A stretch of DNA of 26,405 bases, from the NCBI GenBank assembly GCA_900769445.1, contig CAAGGR010000038.1, positions 1 to 26,405 on the forward strand, read 5' to 3'. A program made the position numbers and the translations under genes. This DNA comes from an uncultured Alistipes sp. (GTDB taxonomy: Bacteria; Bacteroidota; Bacteroidia; Bacteroidales; Rikenellaceae). The first letter of the stretch is position 1. The number at the start of each line of letters is the position of its first letter. The notes under the pieces were generated by a model, which was not told the DNA's origin, ran no database searches, and saw only the letters and a program-made list of their open reading frames with translations. Below are positions 8,165-17,171 of this stretch, in pieces.

Positions 8165-9100
8165 ATGGAGGCGGTGATGCTATCGGTGGTGATGACCACC
8201 TACAACCATGAGCGATATATAGCAACAGCTATTGAGAGTGTCTTGCGTCAGCAGACCGATTTCCGTGTTGAGATTGTCGTGGGCGAGGATTGTAGCACCG
8301 ACCGCACACTTAACATAGTGCGTGATTACGAGCGTATGTACCCTGAGTGTATACGTATCGTTACATCTGAAAGTAACGTTGGGTGGCGTGAGAATTACCG
8401 CCGTACTATTATGGCAGCTCGGGGTCGCTATATCGCACTGCTCGATGGCGACGACTACTTCACGCATCGTAAGAAGTTGCAGATGCAGGTCGAGCTTCTC
8501 GAGTCCAACCCTGATGTAGGTATGTGCTATACTCGCTCGGAGCGTATCGACGAGGATGGCAACACCACGATATACCCAGAGGCGGAGTGCTACACCGATT
8601 TTGAGCGCATGCTTAGGCGCAACCCTGCGGAGAATTGTACCGTTGTAGCGCGTAAGGAGCTTGTGGAGCAGTATTACGATGAGATTTGTCCTTCGGAGCA
8701 TCCAGAGTGGCTGACCGATGATCTCCCCATGTGGTTGTGGTTTGGTGCGCGTAGCAGATGTATGGCTATAGATTGCCCTATGGCGGTGCATAGAGTGTTG
8801 AAGTATAGCGTTAGCCATAGTCCCGACTACCTAAAGAAGATAGCCTTTGTCGACTCGTTGGCAGATGTAAGTATCTGGTTTGATGAACGTTATAACAATG
8901 GTGCTTTGGGCGATGAGTTGCGACTAAATAAGCATAATACAGCGTTGTGGGTGTTGTCCTATAATGGCTCGCCACTACGTTATATTAGGCGTTGGTGGCG
9001 TGATGTTAGTGAGCATCGCCCACTTATAAAGAATATTGCTTCATACGGACTCTTTGTGAAGAAGATTGGGTGGCGTATGTGGCATAAAAATCGAAAATAA
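8165..9100 (+). CDS. Family 2 glycosyltransferase
   Basis: A 311-residue GT-A fold transferase. The N-terminus has the nucleotide-binding start SVVMTTYNHERYIATAIES, followed by VGEDCSTDRT. The metal-binding DxD site is D94-G-D-D97 in LLDGDDY. A second region, around residue 170-190, holds the polar segment HPEWLTDDLPMWLW, which often marks the acceptor side in this subgroup. There is no signal peptide or clear membrane helix, so it should act at the cytoplasmic face, adding a sugar to a lipid-linked or polysaccharide acceptor. The substrate cannot be told. It sits alone among repair genes rather than in a polysaccharide cluster. Its stop overlaps the nth start by one base (TAATG). Confidence 0.88.
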   Translation: MEAVMLSVVMTTYNHERYIATAIESVLRQQTDFRVEIVVGEDCSTDRTLNIVRDYERMYPECIRIVTSESNVGWRENYRRTIMAARGRYIALLDGDDYFTHRKKLQMQVELLESNPDVGMCYTRSERIDEDGNTTIYPEAECYTDFERMLRRNPAENCTVVARKELVEQYYDEICPSEHPEWLTDDLPMWLWFGARSRCMAIDCPMAVHRVLKYSVSHSPDYLKKIAFVDSLADVSIWFDERYNNGALGDELRLNKHNTALWVLSYNGSPLRYIRRWWRDVSEHRPLIKNIASYGLFVKKIGWRMWHKNRK

Positions 9101-9744
9101 TGACAACAAAGGAGCGATATAGTCGTGTTGTGGAGTACTTCTCCAAGGCTATGCCTACTGCAGAGAGCGAACTCAATTTTAGAAACCCTTTTGAGTTGCT
9201 TGTGGCTGTGGTGCTATCGGCACAGTGTACAGATAAGAGGGTTAACCTCACTACGCCAGCACTATTTGAGGCATATCCCGATGCTGAGGCTATGTCTAAG
9301 GCTACGGTGGAGGAGATATACGACTATATTAAGAGTATCTCCTATCCGAACAATAAGGCGAAGCACCTTAGCACTCTTTCGCGCCAGATTGTTGAGCGTT
9401 TTGGTGGCGAGGTCCCAAGCGACCCCGACGATTTGCAGTCGTTGCAGGGTGTAGGTCGCAAGACAGCGAATGTCGTTGGCGCGGTGTTATGGGGTAGGGA
9501 GGTTATGCCCGTGGATACCCACGTCTTCCGTGTGGCTGCCCGCATAGGTCTTTCGCGCAATGCTAAGACACCGCTTGCTACGGAGCGCCAGCTGGAAAAG
9601 GGCTTTCCTAAGGAGTTGTTGCCTATAGCTCACCATTGGCTTATTTTGCACGGTCGCTATGTATGTTTAGCGCGTAAGCCTAAGTGTGAGCAGTGTGGCA
9701 TAACAGAAGTTTGTAAATATTATACCGCAAATAACAAATTATGA
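9100..9744 (+). CDS. nth: Endonuclease III, DNA glycosylase/AP lyase
   Basis: Removes oxidised pyrimidines and cleaves the abasic site in base excision repair. The 214 residues match the E. coli enzyme (211) nearly residue for residue in layout. The helix-hairpin-helix is LQGVGRKTANV, with the catalytic Lys121, and the catalytic Asp139 is in PVDTHVFR. The C-terminal 4Fe-4S cluster ligands are complete: C189-x6-C196-x2-C199-x5-C205. The gene overlaps the glycosyltransferase by one base and the S41 protease by ATGA. Placement two genes after a UvrD-like helicase gives a loose DNA-repair theme to this part of the run. Confidence 0.96.
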   Translation: MTTKERYSRVVEYFSKAMPTAESELNFRNPFELLVAVVLSAQCTDKRVNLTTPALFEAYPDAEAMSKATVEEIYDYIKSISYPNNKAKHLSTLSRQIVERFGGEVPSDPDDLQSLQGVGRKTANVVGAVLWGREVMPVDTHVFRVAARIGLSRNAKTPLATERQLEKGFPKELLPIAHHWLILHGRYVCLARKPKCEQCGITEVCKYYTANNKL

Positions 9745-11159
9745 GAGTATTAATATTGTTTATGCTGATGTTGTGCGTGTCGTGTGCGCAACCTTCGGGG
9801 ATAGATGATGGTGGTAGACCAATCACCGAAGATGCAATTATTTCCTATATTGATCAGCGTTTAGAGCAGGAGTATTATTGGTTGGACGAGGTGCAGCAGA
9901 AGCGCACGTTGTTTAATCGACATCTTCCATGGGAGAAGTATCTCAACCATGTCCTCTCGAAGCTCACAACCAACGAGGATGATGGCTCATACAATAGCAA
10001 GGGTCAGCGTAGCTACTACTCCTATATCCGCGATGTTACGGGAACACGTGCCGAACTCTCGGGTTTTGGTATTTTGCTCCACTACACGATTGTTGTTATT
10101 GACGAGAATAATCGATTTGGTTTTGTTGTGGAGTCTGTATACCCTGATTCTCCAGCCGATAGGGCGGGTATCAAGCGTGGCGATATTATAACCAAGATAA
10201 ATGGCAGTTTTATCGACACATCCAACTATGCTGCCTACTTCAACAGTATACAGTATAATGCTATGGTCAAGCTCGACCTTACACTACATCGACGTTCCGA
10301 TGATGGTATGGAGTATAATGCGTTGCTTTTGCGCACAACATACCATGAGACACCTATTGCCTACTACGATGTTATCGATGTTGAGGGCTACGATAAGAGG
10401 ATAGGCTATCTATCATATTTGCACTTTGATAGCGCCTATAACGATGATTTGACCGAGGTGTTGAGATATTTTGTGTCGGAGGGTGTAGGTGAGCTTATCC
10501 TCGACCTTAGATGCAATGGTGGTGGTGCGTTGACCTCGGCGCAGTTGCTCTGCTCGGCCATTGTGCCAAGTAGCTACGAGGGAGAGACCCTATGCACCAT
10601 CGAGCGTAATAATAGAAATGTGGTGTCGTCGAAGCGTAGCGAGTTTAAGTTGGAGAATGCGGGTCAGTTGCTAAATCTCGAGCGTGTAACGGTTATATGC
10701 TCCGATTACACAGCCTCGGCTTCGGAGTTGGTTGTTATGGGTCTTCGAGGTATGGACTTTCCAGTAAGGCTTATTGGTGCAACTACCGAGGGTAAGAACT
10801 GCGGAATGGATGTTACCTACAAGAATATCAATGGCAGGGAGTTGGAGTATGCACCGATAACGTTTATGTGCTTCAATGCCAAGGGCTTTGGCGACTGGGG
10901 CGAGGGTATAATACCAGATATAGACCTCACCTCGTCGAGCAATATCTCAGGTGTTTACGAAGAGTATTATCCTATGCCATACGCCGACTGGGGTGATAGT
11001 AAGCACGATATTGCTCTTGCTGTGGCTCTTGCCGATATTACGGGTAAGAGCATATCGCAAAAGGGGATAACGCGCAGCGACTCTGAGAGAGACGTTGCTG
11101 TTGCAACAGTGATGGCTCGCCCAGTAGTTGGCACAAGGCTCTATGAGGGCGATATATAG
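9741..11159 (+). CDS. S41 family serine protease lipoprotein with PDZ domain
   Basis: A 472-residue exported C-terminal-processing-type protease. The N-terminal hydrophobic stretch (residues 2-14) ends at Cys15 in LCVSC, a likely lipoprotein site although position -3 is Cys instead of Leu. A PDZ domain is seen around SPADRAGIKRGDIITKING. The protease core has LDLRCNGGG, the nucleophile region TASASE (324-329, probably Ser326) and the general-base Lys352 in TTEGKN, the Ser/Lys dyad of this family. It probably acts on proteins in the periplasm or on the outer membrane; the target is unknown. ATG 9741 overlaps the nth stop by 4 bases. It is the last gene of the run; no terminator hairpin is visible before the 11162 promoter. 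Confidence 0.9.
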   Translation: MRVLILFMLMLCVSCAQPSGIDDGGRPITEDAIISYIDQRLEQEYYWLDEVQQKRTLFNRHLPWEKYLNHVLSKLTTNEDDGSYNSKGQRSYYSYIRDVTGTRAELSGFGILLHYTIVVIDENNRFGFVVESVYPDSPADRAGIKRGDIITKINGSFIDTSNYAAYFNSIQYNAMVKLDLTLHRRSDDGMEYNALLLRTTYHETPIAYYDVIDVEGYDKRIGYLSYLHFDSAYNDDLTEVLRYFVSEGVGELILDLRCNGGGALTSAQLLCSAIVPSSYEGETLCTIERNNRNVVSSKRSEFKLENAGQLLNLERVTVICSDYTASASELVVMGLRGMDFPVRLIGATTEGKNCGMDVTYKNINGRELEYAPITFMCFNAKGFGDWGEGIIPDIDLTSSSNISGVYEEYYPMPYADWGDSKHDIALAVALADITGKSISQKGITRSDSERDVAVATVMARPVVGTRLYEGDI

Positions 11160-11161
11160 TG

Positions 11162-11191
11162 TTGAATCTTACAAATAAATGTGTAACTTTG
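11162..11191 (+). promoter_or_regulatory. Promoter of the Bat operon
   Basis: TTG (11162-11164) and TAACTTTG (11184-11191) are 19 bases apart, an almost ideal Bacteroidota promoter. Predicted start near 11198, leaving a leader of about 60 A/T-rich bases before the MoxR ATG at 11259. Confidence 0.65.
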
Positions 11192-11258
11192 CAATATATA
11201 TCAAATTATAGGCGTTAAGAGATAACGAACAAAAGAATCAATAAAAAGACTAACATAT

Positions 11259-12257
11259 ATGAACGAAGTAGTAAACATTAAGGAGCTTAATGCTCATATT
11301 CAGGAGGAGTCGATCTTCGTGGATACCCTCCGCAAGGAGATATCTCGCGTTATTGTGGGTCAGCAGCACCTTATCGATACCTTGCTTATTGGACTCTTGT
11401 CGGATGGACATATCTTGTTGGAGGGTGTTCCTGGTCTTGCAAAGACCTTGGCTATCACAACCTTGTCGAAGGCTGTAGATGCTAAGTTTGCCCGCATACA
11501 GTTTACTCCAGACCTTTTGCCTGCCGACCTTATCGGTACACTTATCTACTCGCAGCGTAACGAGGAGTTTACCGTAAAGCAGGGCCCTATCTTCGCTAAC
11601 TTCATCCTTGCTGATGAGATCAACCGTTCGCCAGCAAAGGTGCAGTCGGCACTCTTGGAGGCTATGCAGGAGAAGCAGGTAACGATTGGAGATACGACAT
11701 ATCCACTTCCAAAGCCATTCCTTGTGCTTGCTACGCAGAACCCATTGGAGCAGGAGGGTACTTACCCACTTCCAGAGGCGCAGGTAGACCGTTTTATGCT
11801 TAAGGCAAAGATATCTTACCCTAAGCGCGCTGAGGAGTTGGATATTATCCGTATGAATCTATCGGGTGCAGGTATGCCACAGGTCGAGAAGGTTATCTCG
11901 CCAGAGGATATTTTGCGAGCAAGAGAGGTTGTGAACAAGGTCTACATGGATGAGAAGATTGAGCGATATATCATCGATATCATCTTCGCTACGCGTGAGC
12001 CTTCGGAGTATCGTTTGCAGCATATCCAGCCATTTATTGCCTATGGTGGTTCGCCACGTGCAAGTATAGCTTTGGCAAAGGCGGCACGTGCCTACGCCTT
12101 TATTCAGCGTCGAGGCTATGTAATTCCTGAGGATGTGCGCGCTGTGTGTCATGATGTCTTGCGCCACCGTATTGGTTTAACATACGAGGCTGAGGCGGAG
12201 AATGTTACTACAGAGCAGCTTATTACTGAGATTCTTAATAATGTTATAGTGCCATAA
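11259..12257 (+). CDS. MoxR family AAA+ ATPase
   Basis: A 332-residue AAA+ ATPase of the MoxR group, chaperone-like proteins thought to work with von Willebrand A (VWA) domain partners. Walker A is the MoxR variant GVPGLAKT (56-63, Lys62). Walker B is FILADEINR (115-123, Asp119-Glu120), followed by sensor 1 in LATQNPLEQEGTYPLPEAQ and a C-terminal lid. It heads the Bat (Bacteroides aerotolerance-type) gene set with its own promoter. The next gene, DUF58, overlaps it by one base; MoxR and DUF58 are coupled in most bacteria that have them. The two VWA proteins encoded further on are the expected clients. Confidence 0.95.
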   Translation: MNEVVNIKELNAHIQEESIFVDTLRKEISRVIVGQQHLIDTLLIGLLSDGHILLEGVPGLAKTLAITTLSKAVDAKFARIQFTPDLLPADLIGTLIYSQRNEEFTVKQGPIFANFILADEINRSPAKVQSALLEAMQEKQVTIGDTTYPLPKPFLVLATQNPLEQEGTYPLPEAQVDRFMLKAKISYPKRAEELDIIRMNLSGAGMPQVEKVISPEDILRAREVVNKVYMDEKIERYIIDIIFATREPSEYRLQHIQPFIAYGGSPRASIALAKAARAYAFIQRRGYVIPEDVRAVCHDVLRHRIGLTYEAEAENVTTEQLITEILNNVIVP

Positions 12258-13141
12258 TGCAGAGCCACGACGAGGATATACTCAAGCGTGTACGCCGAAT
12301 AGAGATTAAGACACGAGGCCTTTCCGACGAGATCTTCGCCGGCAAGTATCATACTGCCTTTCGTGGTCGCGGTATGTCGTTTGCCGAGGTTAGGGAGTAT
12401 CGTGCGGGAGATGATGTGCGCGATATCGACTGGAATGTTACAGCGCGCTCACATCGTGCGCATGTCAAGGTCTACGAGGAGGAGAGAGAGCTTACGATGA
12501 TGCTTATTGTCGATGTCTCGCCATCGCGTATGTTTGGCTCGGAGAGTATAACTAAGAAGAATCTTATTACCGAGGTTGCTGCCACGTTGGCATTCTCGGC
12601 ATCGAAGAATAACGATAAGGTGGGTTGTATCCTCTTTTCGGACCACATCGAGAAGTTTATTCCGCCGAAAAAGGGACGTAGCCATATTCTTATGATTATC
12701 CGTGAGTTGGTCAGCTTCCAGCCTACGGGTCGTGGCACGAATATCTCGGAGGCGTTGCGTTACTTGGTGGGTGTGAATAAGAAGCGCACCACGTCATTCC
12801 TATTGTCGGATTTTGTCAACTCGGTTGACGATATGCCAAAGTTCGAGGATGCCCTTAAGATTGCATCATCGAAGCACGACCTTATGGCGATAAATATCTT
12901 TGATAAGCGCGATAAGGAGTTGCCAAATGTGGGAGTTATCGAGATGGAAGATGCCGAGACTGGGGTGCGCGAGTGGGTTGATACATCGTCGCGTCGTGTG
13001 CGCGAGTTTTGGCAGCGCAGCTTCGAAGAGCGCAATTCGGCAGTGTTAAAGATGTTGAGCCACAATAGAGTAGATGTTGCCGAGGTGGCTACAGATGGCG
13101 ACTTTGTGGTGGAACTTATAAAGATGTTCAAGAGACGATGA
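12257..13141 (+). CDS. DUF58 domain protein
   Basis: A 294-residue soluble protein of the DUF58 family, which carries a VWA-like fold. The family hallmark is GDDVRDIDWNVTARS near residue 52-66, followed by a metal-site-like DxSxS at Asp86-Ser90 (DVSPS). It has no signal peptide or membrane segment, so it is cytoplasmic and would meet the MoxR ATPase there. It overlaps MoxR by one base and the next gene by ATGA. Its exact biochemical role is not established for the family. Confidence 0.93.
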   Translation: MQSHDEDILKRVRRIEIKTRGLSDEIFAGKYHTAFRGRGMSFAEVREYRAGDDVRDIDWNVTARSHRAHVKVYEEERELTMMLIVDVSPSRMFGSESITKKNLITEVAATLAFSASKNNDKVGCILFSDHIEKFIPPKKGRSHILMIIRELVSFQPTGRGTNISEALRYLVGVNKKRTTSFLLSDFVNSVDDMPKFEDALKIASSKHDLMAINIFDKRDKELPNVGVIEMEDAETGVREWVDTSSRRVREFWQRSFEERNSAVLKMLSHNRVDVAEVATDGDFVVELIKMFKRR

Positions 13142-14280
13142 AGTGTTCATCAAATAGATTTACGTTGCTGCTAATAGCCTTGGCGACGTGCCTATCGGGT
13201 GTTGCCATTGCCGAGGTGCCTACCATTAGCGCTCGCTTCTCGAAGGATAGCATCGAGGTAGGAGATCTTGTGGAGTATATCATTGATATTGAGAAGGATC
13301 GCGCCACGGAGATTGGTGTGCCAGACTTCGATGGAAATCTATCTCCAAAGGAGGTTCAGGAGCAGGCAAAGGCGAAACTTAAGATGTCGACCTATGAGGA
13401 GTATGATGAGGACATCTTCGAGCTTGTAGAGGACTATCCGCTCGACACGCTTAAGAACGAAGGTCGCAGATTAACTCTTCGTAAGCGCTATTTACTGGCG
13501 GTTATGGATACTGGAGATATCCCTATTCGCCCAACAATTCTCTACTTCGACAAGAATAGAGAACTGCCAGATACCTTGGTCTCGGATGATACGTTGGTGA
13601 TTCGTGTTGCCCGCTATATGGAGCTTGACACAACGCTCTTTTTGAAGGCTGACCCTACGCAGCAGCAGGGCTTTAGCGTTGACAGCGAGCAAGCAAACGC
13701 AATGCTTAAGGATGAAGGTATCTACACACAGAAGCATCTGCCATTTATCTTTGCTGAGATTCGCGACTATGCCATCTATGGTTTGATAGCTTTGATTATT
13801 TTGTCGTTGGTGGTGTGGTATATCGTATGGTATGTGCGCAATAAGTGGCAGAGCAGGGGTCGTGAGGTTAAGCCAGCACCAAAGCTCCCACCACACGTCA
13901 TTGCAATCAAGGCATTAGACGAGCTTCGCAATAGAAAACTATGGCAGAATGGCAAGCATAAACTCTACTACTCGACCCTAACGGAGATTTTGCGCTTCTA
14001 TATTGAGGGTCGCTGGGCTGTGGGAGCGCTGGAGATGACTTCGCATGAGATTCTTAAGGCGCTTAACAATGTTGATATCAAGAGTGATAGTAGAAGCAAC
14101 CTTATGGAGATACTTTTCACAGCCGATATGGTGAAGTTTGCCAAGGCCTTGCCTGAGGCTGAGGAGAATGAGCAACTATTTACCTACGCCTACTACTTTG
14201 TGGAGAATACCAAGAGTGTAGTGGCGGAGCATAACGAGGAGAAGCGAGATATAACCTTTGAAACAAAGATTGAGGAGTAA
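13138..14280 (+). CDS. Bat-operon membrane protein with BatD-like N-terminus
   Basis: A 380-residue inner-membrane protein. It has a signal peptide (about 1-26, ending IAEV), a periplasmic region to about 212 beginning ISARFSKDSIEVGDLVEY, which resembles the start of the beta-sandwich repeats in BatD, one membrane helix (about 213-235, IYGLIALIILSLVVWYIVW) and a cytoplasmic helical part of about 145 residues. In Bacteroidales a protein of this layout regularly sits between DUF58 and the VWA genes, and it is often left as hypothetical or related to DUF4381. As no longer BatD follows in this operon, it may take over that role here; this is inference. It overlaps DUF58 by 4 bases and BatC by one base. 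Confidence 0.75.
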   Translation: MKCSSNRFTLLLIALATCLSGVAIAEVPTISARFSKDSIEVGDLVEYIIDIEKDRATEIGVPDFDGNLSPKEVQEQAKAKLKMSTYEEYDEDIFELVEDYPLDTLKNEGRRLTLRKRYLLAVMDTGDIPIRPTILYFDKNRELPDTLVSDDTLVIRVARYMELDTTLFLKADPTQQQGFSVDSEQANAMLKDEGIYTQKHLPFIFAEIRDYAIYGLIALIILSLVVWYIVWYVRNKWQSRGREVKPAPKLPPHVIAIKALDELRNRKLWQNGKHKLYYSTLTEILRFYIEGRWAVGALEMTSHEILKALNNVDIKSDSRSNLMEILFTADMVKFAKALPEAEENEQLFTYAYYFVENTKSVVAEHNEEKRDITFETKIEE

Positions 14281-15092
14281 TGCGAGTAAGAAATATCATA
14301 CGAACTATATCGGCTTTGGTGGCGTTGTTGCTTGTCTGTTCTTTGCCCGTATCGGCGCAGTACCACAAGGAGCGTAAGCTTGTTCGCGAGGGTAACTCAA
14401 ACTTCGAGAGAAAGAATTACAACACCTCATACAACCGCTATAACGAGGCGCTGGAGCATGATGCTACCAACTACGAGGCACTCTACAACCGTGCAAACGC
14501 CTACCATCATCTACGCCAGAGCAATCCTCAGGATTCGACGCTTACGGCAGAGGTTACATTCCGTAATTATGAGGCTATAGTGGCAGATACCCTGCTCTCG
14601 AAGTCTCAGCGTGCTGAGGTATTGCGCAACTTAGGCGAGAGCCTCTTTAATGAGCAGAAGTATGAGGCGGCGTTGAATGCCTTTCGAGAGTCGTTGTTGT
14701 TAAACCCTGCAGACAAGGAGACCAAGTATGACTATGTGCTTACCAAGCGCATAGTGGATCAGAAGCGTCAGCAGCCACAGCAAAACCAGAATCAGGATAA
14801 CCAAAACAACAACGACAACCAGAATCAGGATAACCAGCAGAATCAAAATCAGGATAACCAAGACGACCAGCAGCAAAACCCTGAGGGAGAGCAACCTCAG
14901 CAGGATGAACAGCAGAGTGGCGACGAGCCTAAGGAGGATGAAGAGGAGGGTGGTGCAGAGCCACAGCCTAAGGAGTTGAATGCTGATCAGGAGCGTATGC
15001 TGAATGCCATTCAGGCAGAGGAGGATAAGACTCAGGAGAAGCTCAAGGAGGGCGAGAAGGCTTTGATGATACCTGGTAAGAAGAATTGGTAA
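14280..15092 (+). CDS. batC: BatC-like TPR protein with Gln/Asn-rich tail
   Basis: A 270-residue exported protein. The signal peptide ends at about residue 26 (LLVCSLPVSA, then QYHKE). Two TPR blocks follow, one over about 34-80 (NYNTSYNRYNEALEHDATNY) and one over about 115-150 (KYEAALNAFRESLLLNPADK). After about residue 160 the chain becomes low complexity, first Gln/Asn/Asp rich and then Glu rich. The end is a short conserved-looking helix (NADQERMLNAIQAEEDKTQ). TPRs point to a scaffold role in the periplasm, likely with BatA and BatB. In the operon described from Bacteroides, batC follows batA and batB; here it precedes them. It starts inside the preceding stop (TAATG). Confidence 0.82.
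   Translation: MRVRNIIRTISALVALLLVCSLPVSAQYHKERKLVREGNSNFERKNYNTSYNRYNEALEHDATNYEALYNRANAYHHLRQSNPQDSTLTAEVTFRNYEAIVADTLLSKSQRAEVLRNLGESLFNEQKYEAALNAFRESLLLNPADKETKYDYVLTKRIVDQKRQQPQQNQNQDNQNNNDNQNQDNQQNQNQDNQDDQQQNPEGEQPQQDEQQSGDEPKEDEEEGGAEPQPKELNADQERMLNAIQAEEDKTQEKLKEGEKALMIPGKKNW
14784..14860 (+). repeat. Short tandem-like repeats coding the Q/N/D tract
   Basis: A 20-base unit beginning AACCAGAATCAGG recurs exactly at 14784-14803 and 14817-14836, and with two changes at 14841-14860. It encodes the NQNQDNQ pattern in BatC. Such repeats can expand or shrink in frame, so tract length may vary between strains. Confidence 0.7.
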
Positions 15093-15103
15093 GAATATTA
15101 AAT

Positions 15104-16084
15104 ATGCAGTTTCACAATCCCGAAATACTCTATCTATTAGCGATACTTCCAGTTATTGTTGCCTACTACATCTTTGTAGGTCGTCGTCGTGCCGCGATGC
15201 GCGTGTCGACACTCCAAAGGGGTCGTATGCCACGCACTGTGCGTTACTACCTACGCCACCTGCCTATGGTGTTGCGTCTATTGGCAATTGCAGCGGGTAT
15301 CGTGGCTCTTGCACGTCCTGTTGAGGAGCACTCATCGACAGAGACCTCGACGGAGGGTATAGACATCGTTTTGGCGATGGATATCTCTGGCTCTATGCTT
15401 GCGCGCGACTTCGAGCCAGACCGTATAACTGCCGCCAAGCAGATGGCTTCGGAGTTTGCCTCGGAGCGTGTGGGCGACCGCATCTCTGTTGTGGCATTCG
15501 CGGGCGAGGCTTTCACGCAGTGTCCTCTAACTGCCGATAAGGCGAGTGTTGGCACTATGCTCTCGCGCCTACGCAGTGGCGTTGTGGATGATGGTACAGC
15601 CATAGGTAACGGTCTTGCTACAGCCATCAACCGTCTTCGTGAGAGTGGTTCAAAATCTAAGGTTGTGGTGTTGCTAACCGACGGTGTGAACAATCGAGGC
15701 CAGATTTCGCCTATCATGGCAGCCGAAATTGCGCGCGATATGGGTGTTAAGGTGTACACTATCGGTGTGGGTACTAAGGGTCAAGCCCCAATGCCTGCAG
15801 TCGATATGTTTGGTAATAAGAGCTATGTTATGGCAGATGTGGAGATTGACGAGCAGTTGCTCCGCAATATCGCTAAGACTACGGGTGGCGAGTATTTCCG
15901 TGCTGTGGATAATAGGGCGCTTGGTGAGATTTACGCCCGCATCAACGAAATGGAGAAGAGTGAGGTGCAAATCACACACTATACATCCTACGAGGAGCTA
16001 TATTTTGGTTGGTTGTTGCTGATGCTGTTGTTGCTCTTGTGTGAGTTTGTGGTCGAGCGTGTAGTGCTTAATCGCATACCTTAA
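15104..16084 (+). CDS. batA: BatA, VWA domain membrane protein
   Basis: A 326-residue inner-membrane protein with a VWA domain facing the periplasm. Two N-terminal hydrophobic helices (about 9-25 and 52-70) are followed by the metal-ion-dependent adhesion site D93-I-S-G-S97. Then come FTQCPLTADK, VVDDGTAIGNGLATAINRL and LLTDGVNNRG, all typical of BatA, and a C-terminal helix (LYFGWLLLMLLLLLCEFVV). An in-frame TTG at 15086 would overlap the BatC end, but ATG 15104 gives the family-like start MQFHNPEILYLL. It is likely to work with BatB and the MoxR ATPase. The Bat system has been linked to oxygen tolerance in Bacteroides and to envelope stress elsewhere; the exact mechanism is not known. Confidence 0.92.
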   Translation: MQFHNPEILYLLAILPVIVAYYIFVGRRRAAMRVSTLQRGRMPRTVRYYLRHLPMVLRLLAIAAGIVALARPVEEHSSTETSTEGIDIVLAMDISGSMLARDFEPDRITAAKQMASEFASERVGDRISVVAFAGEAFTQCPLTADKASVGTMLSRLRSGVVDDGTAIGNGLATAINRLRESGSKSKVVVLLTDGVNNRGQISPIMAAEIARDMGVKVYTIGVGTKGQAPMPAVDMFGNKSYVMADVEIDEQLLRNIAKTTGGEYFRAVDNRALGEIYARINEMEKSEVQITHYTSYEELYFGWLLLMLLLLLCEFVVERVVLNRIP

Positions 16085-16095
16085 AATGTTTAAGT

Positions 16096-17151
16096 ATGAG
16101 TGATACAAATATGTTTATCTTTGCTAATCCAGAGTGGCTATGGTTGCTTTTTGCAGTTGTGGCAATCCCGATTATATATCTTCTGCTAAGACTCTATCGT
16201 AAACGCAAGTTGAAGAGTTTTGGTAATGTGGCGGTGCTAAATAGTCTTATGCCCGACTACTCTGGGGCGCGAGGCTGGATAAAGATATCGCTCTTTAGCT
16301 TGGCGATAGGCTTTATGGCGCTGGCGTTGGCACGTCCACAGACTGGCTCAAAATTGCGTAGTACGGAGGTTGAGGGTCGTGAGGTTGTCCTTGTTGTCGA
16401 TGTTTCGAACTCTATGCTTGCCGAGGATGTTACGCCAAGCCGTATGGCGCGTACTCGCTACGCTATTTCGCGTCTTGTAGAGCAGATGAAGGAGGAGAGA
16501 CTCGGTATCGTAGCCTTTGCCGAAGAGGCGGAGGTGTTACTCCCTATTACGGGAGACTATAAGATGGCGGAGTCTATGGTTAAGCGTCTCTCGCCCTCGC
16601 TTATTGCGCGTCAGGGTACAGATATAGGCGAGGCTTTGGAGGTGGCGCTCTTATCCTTTACCGAGAGTACAAAGGAGTCTCACAGCCGTGTTGTGATACT
16701 TATTACGGATGGTGAGGAGCATAATCAGCGCATCGAGGCAGCTATTGAGAGTGCTAAGGCGCAGGGCGTTATGGTTTGCGCTATCGGTATCGGTACGCCT
16801 GAGGGTATGCCTCTAAAGATTAACGGTGAACTTATTGAGGACGAGGAGGGCAAAATGGTGGTAACAAAACTTGGTGAGCCACTATTACAACATATTGCTG
16901 AGGCTACGGGCGGTATCTATGTGCGTTCGCGCAACGAGAGCTTTGGTCTCGAGGAGATTATCGAGCGTCTCGACCAGATAGAGGCTACACAGCTTACGCA
17001 GATAACCTTCGAGGAGTATGACGAGCAGTATCAGTGGTTTTTGGGTGCTGCGCTGTTGCTACTACTTGCCGAGGCATTTATTATGGAGCGTTGCAACCCT
17101 CTTTTGAAGGGTGTGCGCTTGTTCGAGAGAGATAGTAATAATAAGAAATAG
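16096..17151 (+). CDS. batB: BatB, VWA domain membrane protein
   Basis: A 351-residue paralogue of BatA with the same plan: an N-terminal helix (about 12-32), a second helix near 58-78, a VWA domain with the metal site D102-V-S-N-S106, then ARQGTDIGEALEVALL and LITDGEEHNQ, and a C-terminal helix (WFLGAALLLLLAEAFI). The segment LARPQTGSK before the domain is typical of BatB. ATG 16096 is taken, though ATG 16111 (MFIFANPEWLW) fits the family start equally well. It follows BatA by 11 bases. No hairpin terminator is seen before pepD, 20 bases downstream. Confidence 0.92.
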   Translation: MSDTNMFIFANPEWLWLLFAVVAIPIIYLLLRLYRKRKLKSFGNVAVLNSLMPDYSGARGWIKISLFSLAIGFMALALARPQTGSKLRSTEVEGREVVLVVDVSNSMLAEDVTPSRMARTRYAISRLVEQMKEERLGIVAFAEEAEVLLPITGDYKMAESMVKRLSPSLIARQGTDIGEALEVALLSFTESTKESHSRVVILITDGEEHNQRIEAAIESAKAQGVMVCAIGIGTPEGMPLKINGELIEDEEGKMVVTKLGEPLLQHIAEATGGIYVRSRNESFGLEEIIERLDQIEATQLTQITFEEYDEQYQWFLGAALLLLLAEAFIMERCNPLLKGVRLFERDSNNKK

Positions 17152-17171
17152 TTAACCTAAAATTAATAATT

